Shown in pieces: positions 33,393-35,582 of a DNA stretch of 35,582 nucleotides. This DNA is from Deltaproteobacteria bacterium (lineage in GTDB: Bacteria > SAR324 > NAC60-12), in the NCBI GenBank assembly GCA_002726945.1, contig PBTB01000126.1:1-35582 (forward strand). The letters are read 5' to 3'. Made by a program: the position numbers and the translations under genes. Within the stretch, counting starts at the first letter, position 1, and the number at the start of each line of letters is the position of its first letter. The notes under the pieces are model-generated. The model saw only the letters and a list, made by a program, of their open reading frames with translations, was not told where the DNA came from and searched no databases.

Positions 33393-35582
33393 TTATGCGG
33401 TTTCCAAGGCCAGCAGATGCTGCTCGAAATGTTGCTTGGCAAAACGTTCCATCCGCTTAGTTGAGCTGGGAAACGCGGTGCGCACTTCTGGAGCAAAGAC
33501 GGAAACGCGCAGTTCCTCCAGCATCCAGCGAAACTCATCAAGCCGTTGCTGCTCGGCACGGGCAAGTGAAGTATGCTGAAGCTGTCGCAGCACATCCGGC
33601 CACGGCTCAAGCTGGCTGCGCTTGTCAGCATCCTTCAGAGGATCGAGTGCCATCCGCTCTGCCCGGATGCGCAGCGCCCGCAGATAGCGGTGCAGATCGG
33701 CCCAACGCACATAGGGAATGTGTCGGGCAAAACGCTTAGGCATCAGCGTCCGCAAGTGCTGTTCCAACTCCGCAACCCCGTCTTTTCCGCGAGACAGCGC
33801 GAGTTTGTGCAAAGCTTGACGAGTGGTCGCGTGGTCAGACAGCAGCGCTTCCACCACCTCAATCACGCAGGGCGAGAGGTTCCGGAGCTTGATTGCTGCC
33901 GCGTTTGCCCGTGCCCCAAACTCCGGCTCGGACTTGATCCACGGTCCATCGAAGAGAAAGGCATGAACTGCCTCCCGGACATCGGACTTACACTCGGCAA
34001 CTGTCCCGAAGGGCGCAAGCGCATCCCGGAGATTCCGGAGATCTGCCAAATCATTTTCGAGCCACGCGAGGTCCGGCCCGACGGCGAGCGCGAGCAGTTC
34101 CCGCAAGGCTGGAGCCGTCTGCTCCTCTGCCTCCTCCTGCGTGGCAAACAACCGACGATGCACTCCGTTTTCATCCTTGAGCAATCCAGGAAACGCATGG
34201 ATCGGGATACCTGCCAGCGCATCGAGTTCAATGCGTTTCGGCAGTTCTCCAAAGTTCCAGCCGCTCAATTGGTCGAGATTCCACTCGGACCCGGCCTCTT
34301 GCAGCACCACAAGTTGCCGATCCTGCGCCTGCATTTGGGCAAGCTCCTTCAGCGTGGTTTGCCGTTCCTGAAGCAACTGCTCGACTTCCCGACCCTGCGA
34401 CACCACGCGATTGCGATTGTCTCGCAGTTCAATGCGAGGTTTGAGATATGCTGGAACGCGCTTCCAATCCCACTCCTGTGGGGAAATCTGCACTCCCAAC
34501 TCCTTGTGGACAACGCGACTGAGCGCGTTGAGAAAATCCTCCTCGTTGGGTTCAAGCAAGGGGGCAAGCCGCTTGGCCGTGTCCGGAATCGGCACAAACT
34601 GCCTACGCTGCGCCTTGGGCAAAGTCCGCAGCAGGTGCTGAATACGTTCCTCCCACTGTCCTGGAACCAGCCAATCCAACAACGGCGCCCGCAAATGCGG
34701 AACCACCAGATCGTGAACTCGCAAGGTCGCACCATCGAGTTCCTCACCGGGAGCAAAGGCATAGTGGAGTTGCAGACGCGTGGTGCCGACGGTCAGATAA
34801 TCCGGAAAGCCATCTGCATCCAGTTGTTGCTCTGCGGCCCGCTCCAGCAAATCCGCTTCCTGCATGAAAAGAAAATCCTGGACACCTTCCGCGTGTTTCT
34901 GCTCCAGCAGACGGTTGAGATCGTGGATCGAGGTGATATTTCGCAAGCGTTCCGTGTAAAACGCCTCAGCTGCAGCGTCAAAGGTGAATTCCCGGTTGCA
35001 GCGCAGTTTTACATCCTCACGGACGAGCCGCTGCTTAAGCTTGCGGTTGTGTCGGAAAAACGGGAGATTCGCCCGCAGTCGTTCCTCGACCAACCCCTCC
35101 CGGATAAAAAGCTGGGTCGCCTCTGCAGGATTGACGCGCCCGTAAGCAATGCTTCGCCGGGGGACGATGGGCAGCCCATGCAGGGTCACCTTCTCATCCG
35201 CTTGCACGATTCCGGAGTCCTCGTCAAAGCGCGGGTTGGAGTAGCTTTTGCGGCAGAGGTCGCCGCCAAGAGCTTCCAGCCAGCGCACATCAATGTTGGC
35301 AACTTTGCGGGCATAGAGCCGCGTGGTTTCAACCTGTTCTCCCGCCAGCACCCACGGTCCCGCCTTGCCATGCAGCCCGGACCCCGGAAACACGAACACC
35401 TCTTTGCCGCCGCCCGTGCGATACTTTGATTTCTCGTCCTTCTGTGCAACCTGACTGAGCAGTCCGGAAAGCAGGGAACAGTGAATCGCCTGGTAATCTG
35501 CGGGATTGTCGTTGATGACCAGCAGCTTTGCATCGCGCAGGATGCCTGCAAGCTGACGGTGGATATCGCGCCACTCGCGCAT
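33393..35582 (-). CDS. hrpA: ATP-dependent RNA helicase HrpA, C-terminal portion (DUF3418), truncated by window edge
   Basis: EWRDIHRQL...KYRTGGGKEVFVFPGSGLHGKAGPWVLAGEQVETTRLYARKVANIDVRWLEALGGDLCRKSYSNPRFDEDSG... Confidence 0.92.
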   Translation of the reverse strand: MREWRDIHRQLAGILRDAKLLVINDNPADYQAIHCSLLSGLLSQVAQKDEKSKYRTGGGKEVFVFPGSGLHGKAGPWVLAGEQVETTRLYARKVANIDVRWLEALGGDLCRKSYSNPRFDEDSGIVQADEKVTLHGLPIVPRRSIAYGRVNPAEATQLFIREGLVEERLRANLPFFRHNRKLKQRLVREDVKLRCNREFTFDAAAEAFYTERLRNITSIHDLNRLLEQKHAEGVQDFLFMQEADLLERAAEQQLDADGFPDYLTVGTTRLQLHYAFAPGEELDGATLRVHDLVVPHLRAPLLDWLVPGQWEERIQHLLRTLPKAQRRQFVPIPDTAKRLAPLLEPNEEDFLNALSRVVHKELGVQISPQEWDWKRVPAYLKPRIELRDNRNRVVSQGREVEQLLQERQTTLKELAQMQAQDRQLVVLQEAGSEWNLDQLSGWNFGELPKRIELDALAGIPIHAFPGLLKDENGVHRRLFATQEEAEEQTAPALRELLALAVGPDLAWLENDLADLRNLRDALAPFGTVAECKSDVREAVHAFLFDGPWIKSEPEFGARANAAAIKLRNLSPCVIEVVEALLSDHATTRQALHKLALSRGKDGVAELEQHLRTLMPKRFARHIPYVRWADLHRYLRALRIRAERMALDPLKDADKRSQLEPWPDVLRQLQHTSLARAEQQRLDEFRWMLEELRVSVFAPEVRTAFPSSTKRMERFAKQHFEQHLLALETA

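Noticed and set aside
33573-35429. 618-aa plus-strand ORF opposite hrpA
   Set aside because: Shadow ORF with Arg/Gln/His/Leu-rich composition; the minus strand encodes HrpA/DUF3418
1-35582. CRISPR arrays, tRNA and rRNA genes, transposase genes
   Set aside because: Looked for regularly spaced repeats, tRNA-like cloverleaf/TTCRANY signals and transposase motifs by eye; none found

Overview
The window is about 35.6 kb of GC-rich bacterial chromosome, apparently from a flagellated Gram-negative (diderm) organism. No rRNA, tRNA or CRISPR array was recognised. From left to right: a 5'-truncated formate-THF ligase, folB, an AT-rich Uma2 nuclease gene and a ProX/YbaK-type deacylase; a one-carbon/methylamine oxidation block (DAO oxidoreductase, a decayed DUF4258/DUF2283 module, soxD-soxA-soxG-soxB, etfB-etfA, Zn-dependent dehydrogenase); a minus-strand flagellar block (VWA protein, flgI, flgJ, flgM, flgN, flgK, flgL, csrA, fliW); a small membrane protein, gamma-carbonic anhydrase, acyl-CoA ligase, lolD and bamA; and a minus-strand run (hrpA 3' part, ferredoxin, Grx4-rhodanese fusion, IscA-like, YggT, gspG-H-I-J, DUF2851). 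The most interesting points are: (1) the SoxA-like subunit carries a CxC...CxxxxC [2Fe-2S] (BFD-type) motif where classical sarcosine oxidases, as I recall them, have none, and etfBA lie directly downstream, suggesting an ETF-linked Fe-S sarcosine dehydrogenase-like complex; (2) a VWA/MIDAS protein heads the flgIJ genes behind a sigma54-like promoter, with a near-consensus sigma28 promoter and a hairpin-rich leader in front of flgM; (3) a DUF4258/DUF2283 pair inside the sox locus is broken by two frameshifts and is missed by the ORF track; (4) the palindrome TCCGGA is strikingly over-represented. All calls are from reading the sequence; no database search was run.
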